64,000 bases of DNA from Pontivivens nitratireducens. Its GTDB lineage: Bacteria; Pseudomonadota; Alphaproteobacteria; Rhodobacterales; Rhodobacteraceae. Location of the stretch: contig NZ_JACJUQ010000012.1 of assembly GCF_014235845.1 (NCBI RefSeq), positions 35,220 to 99,219 on the forward strand, in the 5' to 3' direction. The notes under the pieces are model-generated. The model searched no databases and was not told the DNA's origin. It saw only the letters and a program-made list of their open reading frames with translations. The number at the start of each line of letters is the position of its first letter. The first letter of the stretch is position 1. Below, one piece after another: positions 44,204 through 54,100 of this stretch. The position numbers and the translations under genes are program-made.

Positions 44204-44902
44204 ATGCGTTTTCTCATCCTGTTTCTGGCCGTCGCCTTTGCCGCAATGCCCTTCTTCACAAGGTTTAATGGCTTCGAGCCAAGCCTTTACCCCATCCCGC
44301 AGGAGGATCCTGCGATCCAGCCTGCCGGTTGGGCTTTCTCGATCTGGGGGGTGATCTACGTGGCGCTGATCGTTCACGCCGTTTTCGGTGTCCTGCGGGC
44401 CGACGATCCGGCGTGGAGCAACAAGAAATTCCCTCTCACCATCAGCCTCGCCATCGGGGTGATCTGGCTGCCGGTGGCGGGCTACAGTCCGGTCTGGGCG
44501 ACGCTGCTGATCCTCATCATGCTGTTCGGTGCGCTGCTGGCGCTGTTTTTCGGGCTGACGGCGCGTGAGCCATGGCGCATGGACCTGCCGCTGGGCCTCT
44601 ACGCAGGGTGGCTGACCGCCGCCAGCTTCGTCAGTCTCGGCCTGCTCACCGCTGGCTATGGTCTTATCTTGGGCGATGTAGGTTGGGCGCGGGTGCTGCT
44701 GCCCGCAGCCGTGCTGTTCGCCGCGGCGATACAGTGGAACCTGGGCTTTGTTCCCGGCTACGGCGCGGCGGTGATCTGGGCGCTGATCGGCGTGGTGGCG
44801 CAGGCGGCATCGCCGCATCCTGACGTGGCGATCCTTGCCGGATTGGGCATCGTGGTGCTGGGGGGTGTCCTTCTCGCCACTTACCGGCGGAAAATGGCCT
44901 GA
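44204..44902 (+). CDS. TspO/MBR-like tryptophan-rich membrane protein
   Basis: 232 residues, about six or seven hydrophobic segments. PAGWAFSIWGVIYVALIVHAVFGV and the Trp-rich WRMDLPLGLYAGWLTAASFVS resemble the tryptophan-rich sensory (TspO-type) branch, though it is longer than five-helix TspO (about 160 residues). It could be a diverged relative with unknown ligand. AAGGAG lies about nine bases before the ATG. Confidence 0.68.
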   Translation: MRFLILFLAVAFAAMPFFTRFNGFEPSLYPIPQEDPAIQPAGWAFSIWGVIYVALIVHAVFGVLRADDPAWSNKKFPLTISLAIGVIWLPVAGYSPVWATLLILIMLFGALLALFFGLTAREPWRMDLPLGLYAGWLTAASFVSLGLLTAGYGLILGDVGWARVLLPAAVLFAAAIQWNLGFVPGYGAAVIWALIGVVAQAASPHPDVAILAGLGIVVLGGVLLATYRRKMA

Positions 44903-44959
44903 CCCGACTGGACCGGACAGCAACCGATCCCTACACAGTTGCGCAAAGCGGAGGACCGA

Positions 44960-45748
44960 ATGCGCATCCTGATCACCAATGACGACGGCATCATGGCCCC
45001 GGGTCTGAAAGCAGCCGAGGCTATCGCCGCCGAAATCGCCGGCCCCGACGGGGAAGTCTGGGTCATCGCCCCCGCGATGGAACAATCCGGCGTCGGTCAT
45101 TGCATCAGCTACGTCACCCCGATGCGGATCGAGCAACACGGCCCCCGCCGCTTCGCCGTTGCGGGCTCTCCTGCCGATTGCATTATGGCAGGGCTTTTCG
45201 ACGTGATGAAGGACTGCCCCCCCGATCTGGTGCTGTCCGGTGTGAACCGGGGTCACAATGTCGCGGAGGATACGCTATATTCCGGCACGATCGGCGGCGC
45301 GATGGAGGCGGCTTTGCACAAGGTCCGCGCCATCGCCATGTCGCAATATTACGGCCCCGGCAGCCGGGAAATGGCGGACGGGTTCGAGGCTGCAACCGCA
45401 CATGGCGCGCGCGTCGTGCGACAATTGCTCGACAAGGCGACATGGGAACAGGGCGGCCGATACGGCGTGTTTTACAACATCAATTTCCCGCCTGTGACCG
45501 CCGATCAGGTCAAGGGCGTCAAGGCGACCATACAGGGGGAACGGGGCGGCTCACCCTTCGGGATCTCACCACAGGACGCACCGAACGGGCGGCGGTATCT
45601 GTGGATACAGCACGGGCTGGGCAACCACACCTGCGCGCCGGGCACCGACGCGCGTGAATCATCCGAAGGTCACATTACCGTGACCCCACTGCGGGCCGAT
45701 CTGACCGCGCGCGATCTGGTTTCGGGGCTGGAGGACATCCTGTCGTGA
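44960..45748 (+). CDS. surE: 5'/3'-nucleotidase SurE
   Basis: 262 residues. [16 protein letters not shown] holds the metal-binding Asp pair, and [27 protein letters not shown] is the other signature, with Asn and Ser ligands. It dephosphorylates nucleoside monophosphates and short polyphosphates. GGAGG precedes the ATG. Its stop overlaps the pcm start by GTGA, the conserved surE-pcm arrangement. Confidence 0.96.
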   Translation: MRILITNDDGIMAPGLKAAEAIAAEIAGPDGEVWVIAPAMEQSGVGHCISYVTPMRIEQHGPRRFAVAGSPADCIMAGLFDVMKDCPPDLVLSGVNRGHNVAEDTLYSGTIGGAMEAALHKVRAIAMSQYYGPGSREMADGFEAATAHGARVVRQLLDKATWEQGGRYGVFYNINFPPVTADQVKGVKATIQGERGGSPFGISPQDAPNGRRYLWIQHGLGNHTCAPGTDARESSEGHITVTPLRADLTARDLVSGLEDILS

Positions 45749-46416
45749 GACCACCCGTCGCCCCTTCCCCTCAGGACGAGGCCCGATGGGCGCTGATCTT
45801 CGCCCTGCAACAGGAGGGGGTGCGCGATCGCGCCGTGCTCGATGCGATGGAGGCAACGCCCCGGGGTCTGTTTCTCGACGGGATCTTCCGCGCGCGCGCC
45901 TACGAGAATATTCCCCTGCCGATCTCATGCGGACAAACGATCAGCCAGCCTTCGGTCGTGGCCTTGATGACGCAGGCATTGCAAGTGGATCGCCGCTGCA
46001 AGGTGCTCGAAATCGGAGCGGGATCGGGATATCAGGCAGGCGTGCTCAGCCACCTCGCGCGGCGGGTCTATACCGTGGAACGACATCGCCCGCTGGCGCG
46101 ACAGGCCCGCGCGGCGCTGGCCGAAATGGGGGCGGACAACGTGACCGTCATTACCGGGGACGGCACCTCGGGCCTGCCCGAACAGGCCCCTTTCGACCGC
46201 ATCATCGTCACCGCCGCGGCCGAGGATCCGCCCGCGATCCTCGTCGATCAACTGCGCGAGGGCGGCATCATGATCCTGCCCGTTGGGCAAAGCGATACCG
46301 TGCAGCACCTGATAAAAGTCGTTAAAACCGCTGACGGTCTGGAGTATAGTGAACTGGGCGACGTTCGTTTCGTGCCGCTGCTGGAAGGCGTGGCCGATGA
46401 TATTGCGGACGGATAG
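45745..46416 (+). CDS. pcm: Protein-L-isoaspartate O-methyltransferase
   Basis: 223 residues. [19 protein letters not shown], the SAM motif [20 protein letters not shown], and [32 protein letters not shown] are the PCMT blocks. It repairs isoaspartyl damage. The start is GTG at 45745, four bases into the surE stop region, so it is translationally coupled. Confidence 0.96.
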   Translation: MRPPVAPSPQDEARWALIFALQQEGVRDRAVLDAMEATPRGLFLDGIFRARAYENIPLPISCGQTISQPSVVALMTQALQVDRRCKVLEIGAGSGYQAGVLSHLARRVYTVERHRPLARQARAALAEMGADNVTVITGDGTSGLPEQAPFDRIIVTAAAEDPPAILVDQLREGGIMILPVGQSDTVQHLIKVVKTADGLEYSELGDVRFVPLLEGVADDIADG

Positions 46417-46467
46417 ACCCTAAAACCAGACGTCCGAGGCCCGTTTCGAGCAAAAGAGAGTACCGCC

Positions 46468-47682
46468 ATGTCATCCCGGTCCATTTCCATGTCCCTCGCA
46501 TTCGGCGGGTCGATCCTGTTGAGCGCCTGCACCGCCCAGAACGAAGCCCCCGCACCCGTCGTGTTCCGCGGCTCCACCCCGGATCAACCCGCCATCGTTG
46601 CCGCCGCTCCGATCCCGACCGCCCCCATCGTGGCCGCGCCTGTTGCGGACGCCCGGGGCGTGTCGGATCGCGGCAGCTATCAGGTGATCGTGGCCGGGCA
46701 GGATGACAGCCTGATCGACATGGCCACGCGGGTCGGCCTCTCACCCGCCGAATTGGCCAATTACAATGGCCTGCCCGTCGCTTACACCCCCAACGCGGGG
46801 GAGGAACTGGTGCTGCCGCCACGCGCGGATCGCTACGCACCGGGGGCCGCTGTGGCCACAGGCGGGTGGAGCCCGGACATCGCCGCCGCAGCAATTGACC
46901 GCTCGACCCTGCCCTCGGTCCAGACCGGTGCCATCGGCACGCCCGCGACCACCACCCAGACCGACACCGCCGCACCTCTCGCCCATACCGTCGCACCGGG
47001 GGAGACGCTGTTTTCCATCGCGCGGCTTTACGACGTTCCCGTCACGTCATTGGCCGACTGGAATGGCCTCGGCGCGGATTTCGCGCTCAGCACCGGACAG
47101 CGGATCGAAATTCCGTTCGGCTCCGTCACCACGACCCAACCAGCCGCGCCCAGCCTGCCGCAGGCCCCCGTCACCGTCGTGCAGCCCGATGCGCAGGCCG
47201 TGCTGCCCGGCGTCGCCGCCGTGCTGACCCCGCCGCCATCCGCCGCACAGCCCTTGCCCGAGGACACCTCCCTCGCCGTCGAAACACCCGAAAGCCCCAA
47301 TCTGGGCCAGTTCCGTTCTGGCAGCGGCATCTTCGTCCCGCCTGTCGATGGCCCGATTCTGCGCCCCTATTCGCCAAATGGCGCCGACCGGAACGAGGGG
47401 ATAGACTTCTCCGCCCCTGTTGGAGCGCCGGTCCGCGCCGCCGCAGATGGTGAGGTCGTCCTCGTCTCCCGCTCCGTGGGCGATCTGGACACCATCGTGA
47501 TGGTGCGCCATCCCAACAATCTGGTGACAGTTTACGGCCGCATCACCGGCGTGAACGTCGCACGTGGCGACAGTATTTCCCAGGGACAGCAACTCGGCAC
47601 AGTGGCGGAGCGGGCAGATCCATCCGTCCAATTCCAGGTGCGTCGCGGTATGCAGCATACGAACCCGGCGGAATATCTCTAA
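46468..47682 (+). CDS. NlpD-like lipoprotein: two LysM domains and degenerate M23 domain
   Basis: 404 residues. Lipobox LLSAC with the lipidated Cys at 21. LysM repeats lie at about 70-118 and 173-218 (HTVAPGETLFSIARLYDVPVTSLADWNGL). The C-terminal M23 domain has NEGIDFSAPVGAPV where active enzymes have H-x-G-x-D, and FQVRR where HxH would be, so two zinc ligands appear lost. Like NlpD/EnvC it probably activates an amidase rather than cutting. It completes the surE-pcm-nlpD order known from gammaproteobacteria; no rpoS follows. Confidence 0.9.
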   Translation: MSSRSISMSLAFGGSILLSACTAQNEAPAPVVFRGSTPDQPAIVAAAPIPTAPIVAAPVADARGVSDRGSYQVIVAGQDDSLIDMATRVGLSPAELANYNGLPVAYTPNAGEELVLPPRADRYAPGAAVATGGWSPDIAAAAIDRSTLPSVQTGAIGTPATTTQTDTAAPLAHTVAPGETLFSIARLYDVPVTSLADWNGLGADFALSTGQRIEIPFGSVTTTQPAAPSLPQAPVTVVQPDAQAVLPGVAAVLTPPPSAAQPLPEDTSLAVETPESPNLGQFRSGSGIFVPPVDGPILRPYSPNGADRNEGIDFSAPVGAPVRAAADGEVVLVSRSVGDLDTIVMVRHPNNLVTVYGRITGVNVARGDSISQGQQLGTVAERADPSVQFQVRRGMQHTNPAEYL

Positions 47683-47737
47683 GGAAAGCTGGTTCCGGCG
47701 TGGATACTCGACCAACGGGACTGGTTTCACTTTCTCG

Positions 47738-47756
47738 AAATATCCCCGCCGGAGGC
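47738..47756 (-). repeat. Copy of a 19-base terminator-associated motif
   Basis: On the minus strand this reads GCCTCCGGCGGGGATATTT, identical to 18613-18631 on the plus strand. It starts seven bases after the DUF815 stop. Both copies lie directly downstream of a stop codon in transcript orientation. Confidence 0.8.
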
Positions 47757-47762
47757 AAGGTT

Positions 47763-48593
47763 TCAATCCAGCGCCACGCCCTGCCGTCCGGCCAGATCGG
47801 TCACGTATTGCCACGCCACCCGGCCGGAGCGCGCACCGCGCGTTTGCTGCCATTCGATCGCCTCGGCGTGCAACGTCTCATCGTCGATGGCGATACCGTA
47901 GCGATCACAATACCCCCGAATCATCCGCAGATATTCGTCCTGAGAGCAGGAATGGAACCCCAGCCACAGGCCGAAACGGTCCGACAGGCTGACCTTCTCC
48001 TCCACTGCCTCGGCCGGATTGATGGCGGAGCCGCGCTCGTTCTCGATCATGTCGCGGGGCATCAGGTGGCGGCGGTTCGACGTGGCGTAGAAGATCACGT
48101 TTTCGGGCCGGCCCTCGATCCCGCCGTCCAGCACAGCCTTGAGCGATTTGTAATGTGCATCGTCGTGGTTGAACGACAGGTCGTCGCAAAACAGCAGGAA
48201 ACGGCGGTCGGTGCCGCGCAGCAGGCGCAGCAAGCGGCCGATACTGGGCAGATCTTCACGCAGGATTTCGATCAGAATGGTACCCTGCCCGGCCTCGGCA
48301 TGGGCTGCCTTTACCAAACTGGATTTGCCCATGCCCCGCGCGCCCCATAGCAGGACGTTGTTCGCGGGCAGACCGTCGGCAAATTGTCGCGTGTTCGTGA
48401 CCAGAGTATCGCGGGCGCGTCCGATGCCGACCAGCAAGTCCAGCGGCACGCGCGATACCTGCTCCACCACCTGCAAGCGATCCGGCGCCGTTTGCCAGAT
48501 ATAGGCGTTGCCCGCCCAGTCAGGCGCGGCGGCGGGAGGCGGGCTGATCCGCTCCAACGCCTGGGCGATCCGCTCCATCGGGTCAGAGGTCAA
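47763..48593 (-). CDS. DUF815 P-loop ATPase
   Basis: About 276 residues. Walker A is LLWGARGMGKSSLVKA, Walker B FLLFCDDLSF, with YATSNRRHLMPRDM and a C-terminal helical lid; a typical DUF815 AAA-like protein. Function unknown. I prefer the TTG at 48593, whose TTGA overlaps the tatC stop and has GGAAGAG just upstream, over ATG 48578, which lacks a ribosome site. It closes the tatABC transcript. Confidence 0.85.
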   Translation of the reverse strand: MTSDPMERIAQALERISPPPAAAPDWAGNAYIWQTAPDRLQVVEQVSRVPLDLLVGIGRARDTLVTNTRQFADGLPANNVLLWGARGMGKSSLVKAAHAEAGQGTILIEILREDLPSIGRLLRLLRGTDRRFLLFCDDLSFNHDDAHYKSLKAVLDGGIEGRPENVIFYATSNRRHLMPRDMIENERGSAINPAEAVEEKVSLSDRFGLWLGFHSCSQDEYLRMIRGYCDRYGIAIDDETLHAEAIEWQQTRGARSGRVAWQYVTDLAGRQGVALD

Positions 48594-49432
48594 AACGACT
48601 CTTCCTCTTCTTCCTCGGCCCGCTTGCGCTCCACCCACCAGACCAGCCAGATCGAGATTTCGTAAAGCGCGTAGACCACGGTGAACAGGATCACCTGCGT
48701 GATGACGTCGGGCGGCGTGACCAATGCCGCCACCACCAGAATGCCGACCACGGCATATTTGCGCATCGCCTTCAATCCGTCCGCACTGACCAGCCCGGCC
48801 TTGCCCATCAAGGTCAACAGGATCGGCAGCTGGAAACAGATGCCAAAGGCGAAGATGAATTTCAGCGAGATATCAAGGGTTTCGCGAACGGAGCCGAGGA
48901 AGACCGTCTTCAACTCCTCGTTCTGCGCGACCACCGGATCCGCGTCGTGACCGGCAACCAGATTGGCCAGCGCCGGCACCACGTCCGAAAACCCGATAAA
49001 AAAGTCCATCGCCAGCGGTGTCACCACGTAATGGGCAAAGGACGCGCCCAACAGGAACATCAGGGGTGAGGCGATGACGAAGGGAAGGAACGCGCCCTTC
49101 TCATTGGTGTAGAGCCCGGGCGCCACGAACCGCCACATCTGATAGGCGATCACCGGAAAGCTGACGGCCAGCCCCAGCAGGATCGAGATGCGAAACAGCA
49201 CGAACAACTTTTCCTGCGGCGCGGTGAAGATCAGCCGCGGATCCTCGCCCCGTGCCCGCAGCACATCCGAAATCGGTTCGGCGATGAAGTTCAGCGTCGG
49301 TTCCGCGATGAAGAAGCACAGCACCACCCCCACCAGCAGCGCCAGCACGGAGCGGATGATACGGGTGCGCAATTCGGCCAGATGCTCGATCAGCGGCATG
49401 GCCGCCTGATCTTCGGGTTCAGTCTGGGCCAT
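48590..49432 (-). CDS. tatC: Sec-independent translocase subunit TatC
   Basis: 280 residues, six helices. MPLIEHLAELRTRIIRSVLALLVGVVLCFF is the N-terminal signal-peptide binding part; PQEKLFVLFRISILLGLAVSFPVIAYQMWRFVAPGLYTNEK is the diagnostic block, with the conserved Glu of the loop. It ends in an acidic tail. It starts three bases after the tatB stop. Confidence 0.97.
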   Translation of the reverse strand: MAQTEPEDQAAMPLIEHLAELRTRIIRSVLALLVGVVLCFFIAEPTLNFIAEPISDVLRARGEDPRLIFTAPQEKLFVLFRISILLGLAVSFPVIAYQMWRFVAPGLYTNEKGAFLPFVIASPLMFLLGASFAHYVVTPLAMDFFIGFSDVVPALANLVAGHDADPVVAQNEELKTVFLGSVRETLDISLKFIFAFGICFQLPILLTLMGKAGLVSADGLKAMRKYAVVGILVVAALVTPPDVITQVILFTVVYALYEISIWLVWWVERKRAEEEEEESF

Positions 49433-49435
49433 CTG

Positions 49436-49975
49436 TCAGGTCTCTTTTCGCGCTGGGGTCGCTGACGGAGTCATTGGCCCGGCTTGCGTATCGGAGGTTG
49501 CCGTTTCGGGCGCCTCCGTTTCGGGCGTATCCATCTCAGGCGCTTCCGCCTCGGGGGCGGAGGGGCGCGGGGGCATCATGGCATGATCGTCCACATCCTC
49601 GAAGTGCGGGAAGCCCGCCTCGGATGCGGCATTGGCTGCGGCGGCGGCATCGCGGCGAGCCTGATCGGGATCGCGCGGTTTCGCCGAAGGGTCGATATCC
49701 GTCATCATCGACTTGGCATAATTGCGTGCGGATTTGCTGGCCGCGTTCAACGGGTCGGTGGCGGAGCGGACCCCGTCCATTGCCTTTTTCACCTCCTGCA
49801 ATTCCGTCTGGCGCGCCGCATCGTTCATCGCGGACTGGAACTGCCGCGCCATGCCACGCGCCTTGCCGACATATTCGCCCACCGTACGGAACATGCGGGG
49901 CAAATCCTTGGGGCCGACGACGATGAGTGCGACGACACCCACCAGCATCATTTCGTAAAAACCGATATCAAACAT
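49436..49975 (-). CDS. tatB: Sec-independent translocase subunit TatB
   Basis: 179 residues: one helix (MFDIGFYEMMLVGVVALIVVGPKDLPRMFRTVG) with the TatB-type Glu8 and GPKDLP hinge, an amphipathic helix, and a long Pro/Glu-rich tail (about 120-179), which has repeats such as EAPEMDTPETEAPET. It sits between tatA and tatC in the normal order. Confidence 0.95.
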   Translation of the reverse strand: MFDIGFYEMMLVGVVALIVVGPKDLPRMFRTVGEYVGKARGMARQFQSAMNDAARQTELQEVKKAMDGVRSATDPLNAASKSARNYAKSMMTDIDPSAKPRDPDQARRDAAAAANAASEAGFPHFEDVDDHAMMPPRPSAPEAEAPEMDTPETEAPETATSDTQAGPMTPSATPARKET

Positions 49976-50001
49976 GCTGGAGGCTCACATATCCGGCCGG
50001 A

Positions 50002-50259
50002 TCAGGCGCGGTCCTCTTTTACGGAGTCGCGGGCCGGATCATGCACGGGGGCTTTCGCGGCGGGGGGGGTCACATCGCGGGCGCTCTCGATCTTGCCCTC
50101 CTCGTCCTGCTCGGCCTGACCATCGGCCATGCCCCTCTTGAACGAGGTGATGCCCTTGCCGACATCGCCCATCAGTTGCGAGATCTTGCCGCGTCCGAAC
50201 AGGACCAACACGACAACAGCGATAAGGATGAGGCCCATGGGGCCGATATTGTTGAGCAT
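50002..50259 (-). CDS. tatA: Sec-independent translocase subunit TatA
   Basis: 85 residues: [44 protein letters not shown] is the TatA helix-hinge-amphipathic helix with FGRGK. The frame continues far upstream, but GGAGGGG before ATG 50259 settles the start. First gene of tatABC; it diverges from the redoxin gene over 214 bases where the tat promoter should lie. Confidence 0.95.
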   Translation of the reverse strand: MLNNIGPMGLILIAVVVLVLFGRGKISQLMGDVGKGITSFKRGMADGQAEQDEEGKIESARDVTPPAAKAPVHDPARDSVKEDRA

Positions 50260-50473
50260 GATTGCCCCTCCTGCAAAATATTGTCCCGGCGCGGGGTCAG
50301 TCCCGGCCACTATCCTGCAACGATATGTATGTGGTTTCAGGGTAGCGTTCAAACCCCCATTTCGCCTGACGCATCCATTTCCCGCACAAACAGGCGGGCC
50401 GGGAAACACCGTGACAATTGCCCTGCGCCTGTGGGACTTCTATATGGCCTGAAACGAAACGGGAGCGCACCAG

Positions 50474-51031
50474 ATGACCACCGCACGCGGCAATGAACAC
50501 GAACCGGGCTGGACTGCGGCGGAATTCGCCCTGCCCGACACGAACGGAACGCTGTGGTCGCTGGGCGATCTGCGCGGTGTGCGCGGGCTGGCCCTGTTCT
50601 TCATCAGCAATCACTGCCCGTATGTCGTGGCGATGGCGGAACGTCTGGCCACCACCGGCGCGCAACTGCACGAACTGGGCTACGGTGTGGCGGCGATCTG
50701 CTCGAACGATGCGCAGGCCTATCCGCAGGACAGTTTCGAGAATATGGGCGCGTTCGCTGCCCGGTACAATTTCCCCTTTCCCTATCTGCATGATGCCGAG
50801 CAGAGCGCCGCACGCGACTATGGCGCGGTGTGCACGCCGGACATCTTCGGCTTCGATGCGATGCTGAAACTGCGCTATCGCGGCAGGCTGGACAGCGCCG
50901 GGCGCGATCCGGCTGATGCGGAGACCCGCCCCGAGTTGATCGAGGCGATGCAACACGTCGCCCTGACCGGCCACGGCCCCGAGGTTCAGCACCCCTCCGT
51001 CGGATGTTCGATCAAATGGCGGGCCGCGTGA
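50474..51031 (+). CDS. Thioredoxin-fold redoxin (AhpC/TSA-like)
   Basis: 185 residues. FFISNHCPYVVAMAERL holds the single active-site Cys (NHCPYV, common in this subgroup), with GYGVAAICSNDAQAYPQDSFENM and DYGAVCTPDIFGFD behind. Peroxide reduction or thiol exchange is likely; the partner is unknown. No signal peptide. It overlaps the following HAD gene by 4 bases if that starts at GTG 51028. Confidence 0.88.
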   Translation: MTTARGNEHEPGWTAAEFALPDTNGTLWSLGDLRGVRGLALFFISNHCPYVVAMAERLATTGAQLHELGYGVAAICSNDAQAYPQDSFENMGAFAARYNFPFPYLHDAEQSAARDYGAVCTPDIFGFDAMLKLRYRGRLDSAGRDPADAETRPELIEAMQHVALTGHGPEVQHPSVGCSIKWRAA

Positions 51032-51702
51032 GCTTTCGCCTGATCTTCGACCTGGACGAAACCCTGATCGACAGCGTGCCGTCCCTGACGGCTGCGGCGA
51101 ATGTGATGTTGGGCGAGCTTGGGCGCGCCCCGGTTGAGCCCGCACGATACAAGTCGTTCGTCGGCCACGGAATGCGCCAACAGGTCAAGCGTGTGCTGGA
51201 GGCGACAGGCGGCGTACCCGGCGGAGACCTGCGCCCGCATCTGGCCCGCATGATCGCGATCTACGGGGCCGATCCCCTGCGCGGCACCGGGTCCTATCCC
51301 GGTGTCCTCGAAACCCTGCACAAACTGGCCGAACAGGGCTGCCAGATGGCCGTCTGCACGCAAAAGCCCGAGGCACAGGCCCGTCAAATCCTGCAAGGTT
51401 TGCACCTGATGCCGCCCATTCAGGGTCTGACCGGGGGCGGAACGCTGGACGTGCTCAAACCCGATCCCGCGATGTTGCATCATGCGGCAGCGCAGCTTTC
51501 GGGCGACGGACCGGTGGTGATGATCGGGGATCGGGACGTGGATGCGCAAACGGCCGCCAATGCCGGGGCGCAGTTCGTCCTGTTCGCGCCCGACGGACAA
51601 CAGCCCGCCTTCGCTACGGATGCAACCTTTTCCGAGTGGGCCGACCTGCCCGCCGTGCTGTCTGATCTGCGCGCAAAGTCCGATCTGCGGGTGCAGGCAT
51701 GA
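51028..51702 (+). CDS. HAD-family phosphatase (phosphoglycolate phosphatase-like)
   Basis: 224 residues. Motif I LIFDLDETLIDSV, motif II AVCTQKPEAQ, the Lys in DVLKPDPAMLHHA and motif IV MIGDRDVDAQTAANAG. The cap domain type fits the Gph group. Starts at 51004, 51016 (ATG) and 51028 (GTG) are possible; I choose the GTG since it overlaps the redoxin stop as GTGA and gives the usual N-terminus. It overlaps folP by four bases (ATGA). Confidence 0.85.
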   Translation: MSFRLIFDLDETLIDSVPSLTAAANVMLGELGRAPVEPARYKSFVGHGMRQQVKRVLEATGGVPGGDLRPHLARMIAIYGADPLRGTGSYPGVLETLHKLAEQGCQMAVCTQKPEAQARQILQGLHLMPPIQGLTGGGTLDVLKPDPAMLHHAAAQLSGDGPVVMIGDRDVDAQTAANAGAQFVLFAPDGQQPAFATDATFSEWADLPAVLSDLRAKSDLRVQA

Positions 51703-52754
51703 TCCGGGCGCGTCCTCTGGTTCAGTCCGGGCCGATGCCGGCTGACGCGCTGCCACTCGCCGGAGGGGGACTGTGGTTCCGCGAAGTCGAGGTGCTGACA
51801 CGCGGCGGCCCGTCCCGCTTCGCGGCGGCCTCCACCCTGCCCGACGACCTGATCGACCGCCTGACGCGCCCGCGTGCGCCCATCGGCGCGATGGCCCTGA
51901 ACCAGCCGCGCATCATGGGAATACTCAACGTCACCCCCGACAGCTTTTCGGACGGGGGGCGAAATCAGGGGGATGACGCCCTGACCCACGCGCGGCAGAT
52001 GCGCGATCACGGTGCCGACATTCTGGACATCGGCGGTGAGAGCACACGCCCCGGTGCCACGCCTGTCACGCTGGAGGAGGAACGCGCCCGCGTCCTGCCC
52101 GCGCTGGATGCGATCCGCGCCGACGGGATCGACTTGCCGATCTCCATCGACACGCGCAAGGCGGCCATTGCCCGCGAAACCATGGCCCGCCACCCCAGGA
52201 CACGTGGCGCGAACCTGTTCAACGACGTCTCCGCCCTGACCCACGATCCTGCCTCCCCCGAAGCGGCCCGCGAACTGGGCGTGCCGGTCTGCCTGATGCA
52301 CGCACAGGGCGACCCGCAGACCATGCAGCAGGCCCCGCATTACGACGACGTGCTGCTGGACGTCTACGACTGGCTGGACACGCGCATCCACGAGTTGGAG
52401 GCGCACGGCCTCGATCGCAATCTGATGCTGGTCGATCCCGGCATCGGCTTTGGCAAGACGCACGACCACAACCTGGCTCTGATCCGCGGCTTGAGCCTGT
52501 TTCACGGGCTGGGTTGCGCCATCCTGTTCGGTGCCTCGCGCAAACGGTTCATCGGCACCCTGACAGGCGAGCAGATCGCGGCCCGGCGCGATCCCGGCAG
52601 CCATGCCGTCATGATCGAGGCGGCACGTCAGGGCGCGCAGATCCTGCGCGTTCACGATACGAAGGGCGCAGTTCAGGCGCTGCGCGTCTGGTCAGCACTC
52701 AACCTGCCCACATTTCAGGACGATACGACAACTTCGGAAAGGCATCCGCGATGA
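51699..52754 (+). CDS. folP: Dihydropteroate synthase
   Basis: 351 residues. The first 70 residues are an extension not found in E. coli FolP. The TIM barrel starts at [16 protein letters not shown], with [11 protein letters not shown], the DTRK and DVS strands, [24 protein letters not shown] and FGASRKRF. It joins pterin pyrophosphate and p-aminobenzoate in folate synthesis. Coupled by ATGA overlaps on both sides (HAD and glmM). Confidence 0.95.
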   Translation: MIRARPLVQSGPMPADALPLAGGGLWFREVEVLTRGGPSRFAAASTLPDDLIDRLTRPRAPIGAMALNQPRIMGILNVTPDSFSDGGRNQGDDALTHARQMRDHGADILDIGGESTRPGATPVTLEEERARVLPALDAIRADGIDLPISIDTRKAAIARETMARHPRTRGANLFNDVSALTHDPASPEAARELGVPVCLMHAQGDPQTMQQAPHYDDVLLDVYDWLDTRIHELEAHGLDRNLMLVDPGIGFGKTHDHNLALIRGLSLFHGLGCAILFGASRKRFIGTLTGEQIAARRDPGSHAVMIEAARQGAQILRVHDTKGAVQALRVWSALNLPTFQDDTTTSERHPR

Positions 52755-54079
52755 CCAGAAAACTCTTCGGCACCGACGGTGTGCGCGGTCGCGCCAATCA
52801 GGGCAACATGACGGCCGAGATGGCGATGCGGCTGGGCATGGCCGCCGGCACCTATTTCCGCAACGGCGATCATGCGCACAACGTGGTGATCGGCAAGGAT
52901 ACGCGCCGCTCCGGCTACATGCTGGAAACCGCGATGACCGCCGGGTTCGCGGCCGTGGGCATGTCCACGCTGATGCTGGGACCGCTGCCGACGCCTGCTG
53001 TGGGGATGCTGACCCGCTCGATGCGTGCCGATCTGGGGGTGATGATCTCCGCCAGTCACAATGCGTTCGAGGATAACGGCATCAAGTTCTTCGGCCCCGA
53101 CGGGTTCAAACTGTCCGATGAGGCGGAGTTGGAGATCGAGGCGCTGGTCCGCGATTTGCCGCCGCTGGTTCCGCCGCGCGATATCGGTCGGTCCAAGCGG
53201 GTGGATGACGGCGTCGGGCGCTACGCCGAATTCATCAAGACCACGATCCCGCGCGATCTGCGCCTGAACGGCCTGCGCATCGTGCTGGATTGCGCCCATG
53301 GCGCGGCCTACCGCGTGGCGCCGCAGGTGCTGTGGGAACTGGGGGCGGAGGTCATTCCGCTGGGCGTGCAGCCCGACGGCTATAACATCAACCTCGATTG
53401 CGGCTCGACCGACACGCGCCGCGCGTCAAAGGCGGTCGTGGAATACCGCGCGGATATCGGGCTGTGTCTGGACGGCGACGCGGACCGCATCATCGTGCTG
53501 GACGAAACGGGTGAGGTGGCCGACGGCGATCAAATCATGGCCCTGATCGCAAAACGCCGCCTGTCACGCGGCGATTCGCTGGTCAGCACCGTCATGTCCA
53601 ACCTTGGGCTGGAGCGCTATCTGGCGAAAAGCGGCATCGGCCTGACCCGCACCAAGGTGGGTGATCGCTATGTGGTGCAGGAAATGCGCGCCTCGGGCCA
53701 CCGGCTGGGCGGGGAGCAATCGGGGCATATTGTCCTGCTCGACCACGTGACCACGGGCGATGGTCTGCTGGCGGGGCTGCAAATCCTCGCCGCTCTGGTG
53801 GAAAGCGGCCAGGCTGCCAGCGACCTGCTGCACGTCTTCGACAAGGTGCCGCAACTGTTGGAGAACGTGAAGTTCACCCCCGGAACCGAACCGTTGCAGG
53901 CCGAGGCCGTCACCTCCGCCATAGCGGAGGGTGAGAGCCGCTTTGGCGACAAGGGCCGTCTGGTGATCCGCGCCTCGGGCACCGAACCGCTGATCCGCGT
54001 CATGGGTGAGCATGAGAACCCCGAATTGCTGCGCGAGGTGGTGATGGATATCGCCGCCGCCGTCAAGAACACGAAGTGA
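52751..54079 (+). CDS. glmM: Phosphoglucosamine mutase
   Basis: 442 residues. [16 protein letters not shown] starts domain 1; the phosphoserine loop is [18 protein letters not shown]; the metal loop is DGDADRI; the sugar loop is GGEQSGHI; and the phosphate loop [12 protein letters not shown] ends it. It makes glucosamine-1-P for UDP-GlcNAc. The ATGA overlap with folP is conserved in many proteobacteria. Confidence 0.97.
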   Translation: MTRKLFGTDGVRGRANQGNMTAEMAMRLGMAAGTYFRNGDHAHNVVIGKDTRRSGYMLETAMTAGFAAVGMSTLMLGPLPTPAVGMLTRSMRADLGVMISASHNAFEDNGIKFFGPDGFKLSDEAELEIEALVRDLPPLVPPRDIGRSKRVDDGVGRYAEFIKTTIPRDLRLNGLRIVLDCAHGAAYRVAPQVLWELGAEVIPLGVQPDGYNINLDCGSTDTRRASKAVVEYRADIGLCLDGDADRIIVLDETGEVADGDQIMALIAKRRLSRGDSLVSTVMSNLGLERYLAKSGIGLTRTKVGDRYVVQEMRASGHRLGGEQSGHIVLLDHVTTGDGLLAGLQILAALVESGQAASDLLHVFDKVPQLLENVKFTPGTEPLQAEAVTSAIAEGESRFGDKGRLVIRASGTEPLIRVMGEHENPELLREVVMDIAAAVKNTK

Positions 54080-54100
54080 ACAAAAACAGGAGGATACATC

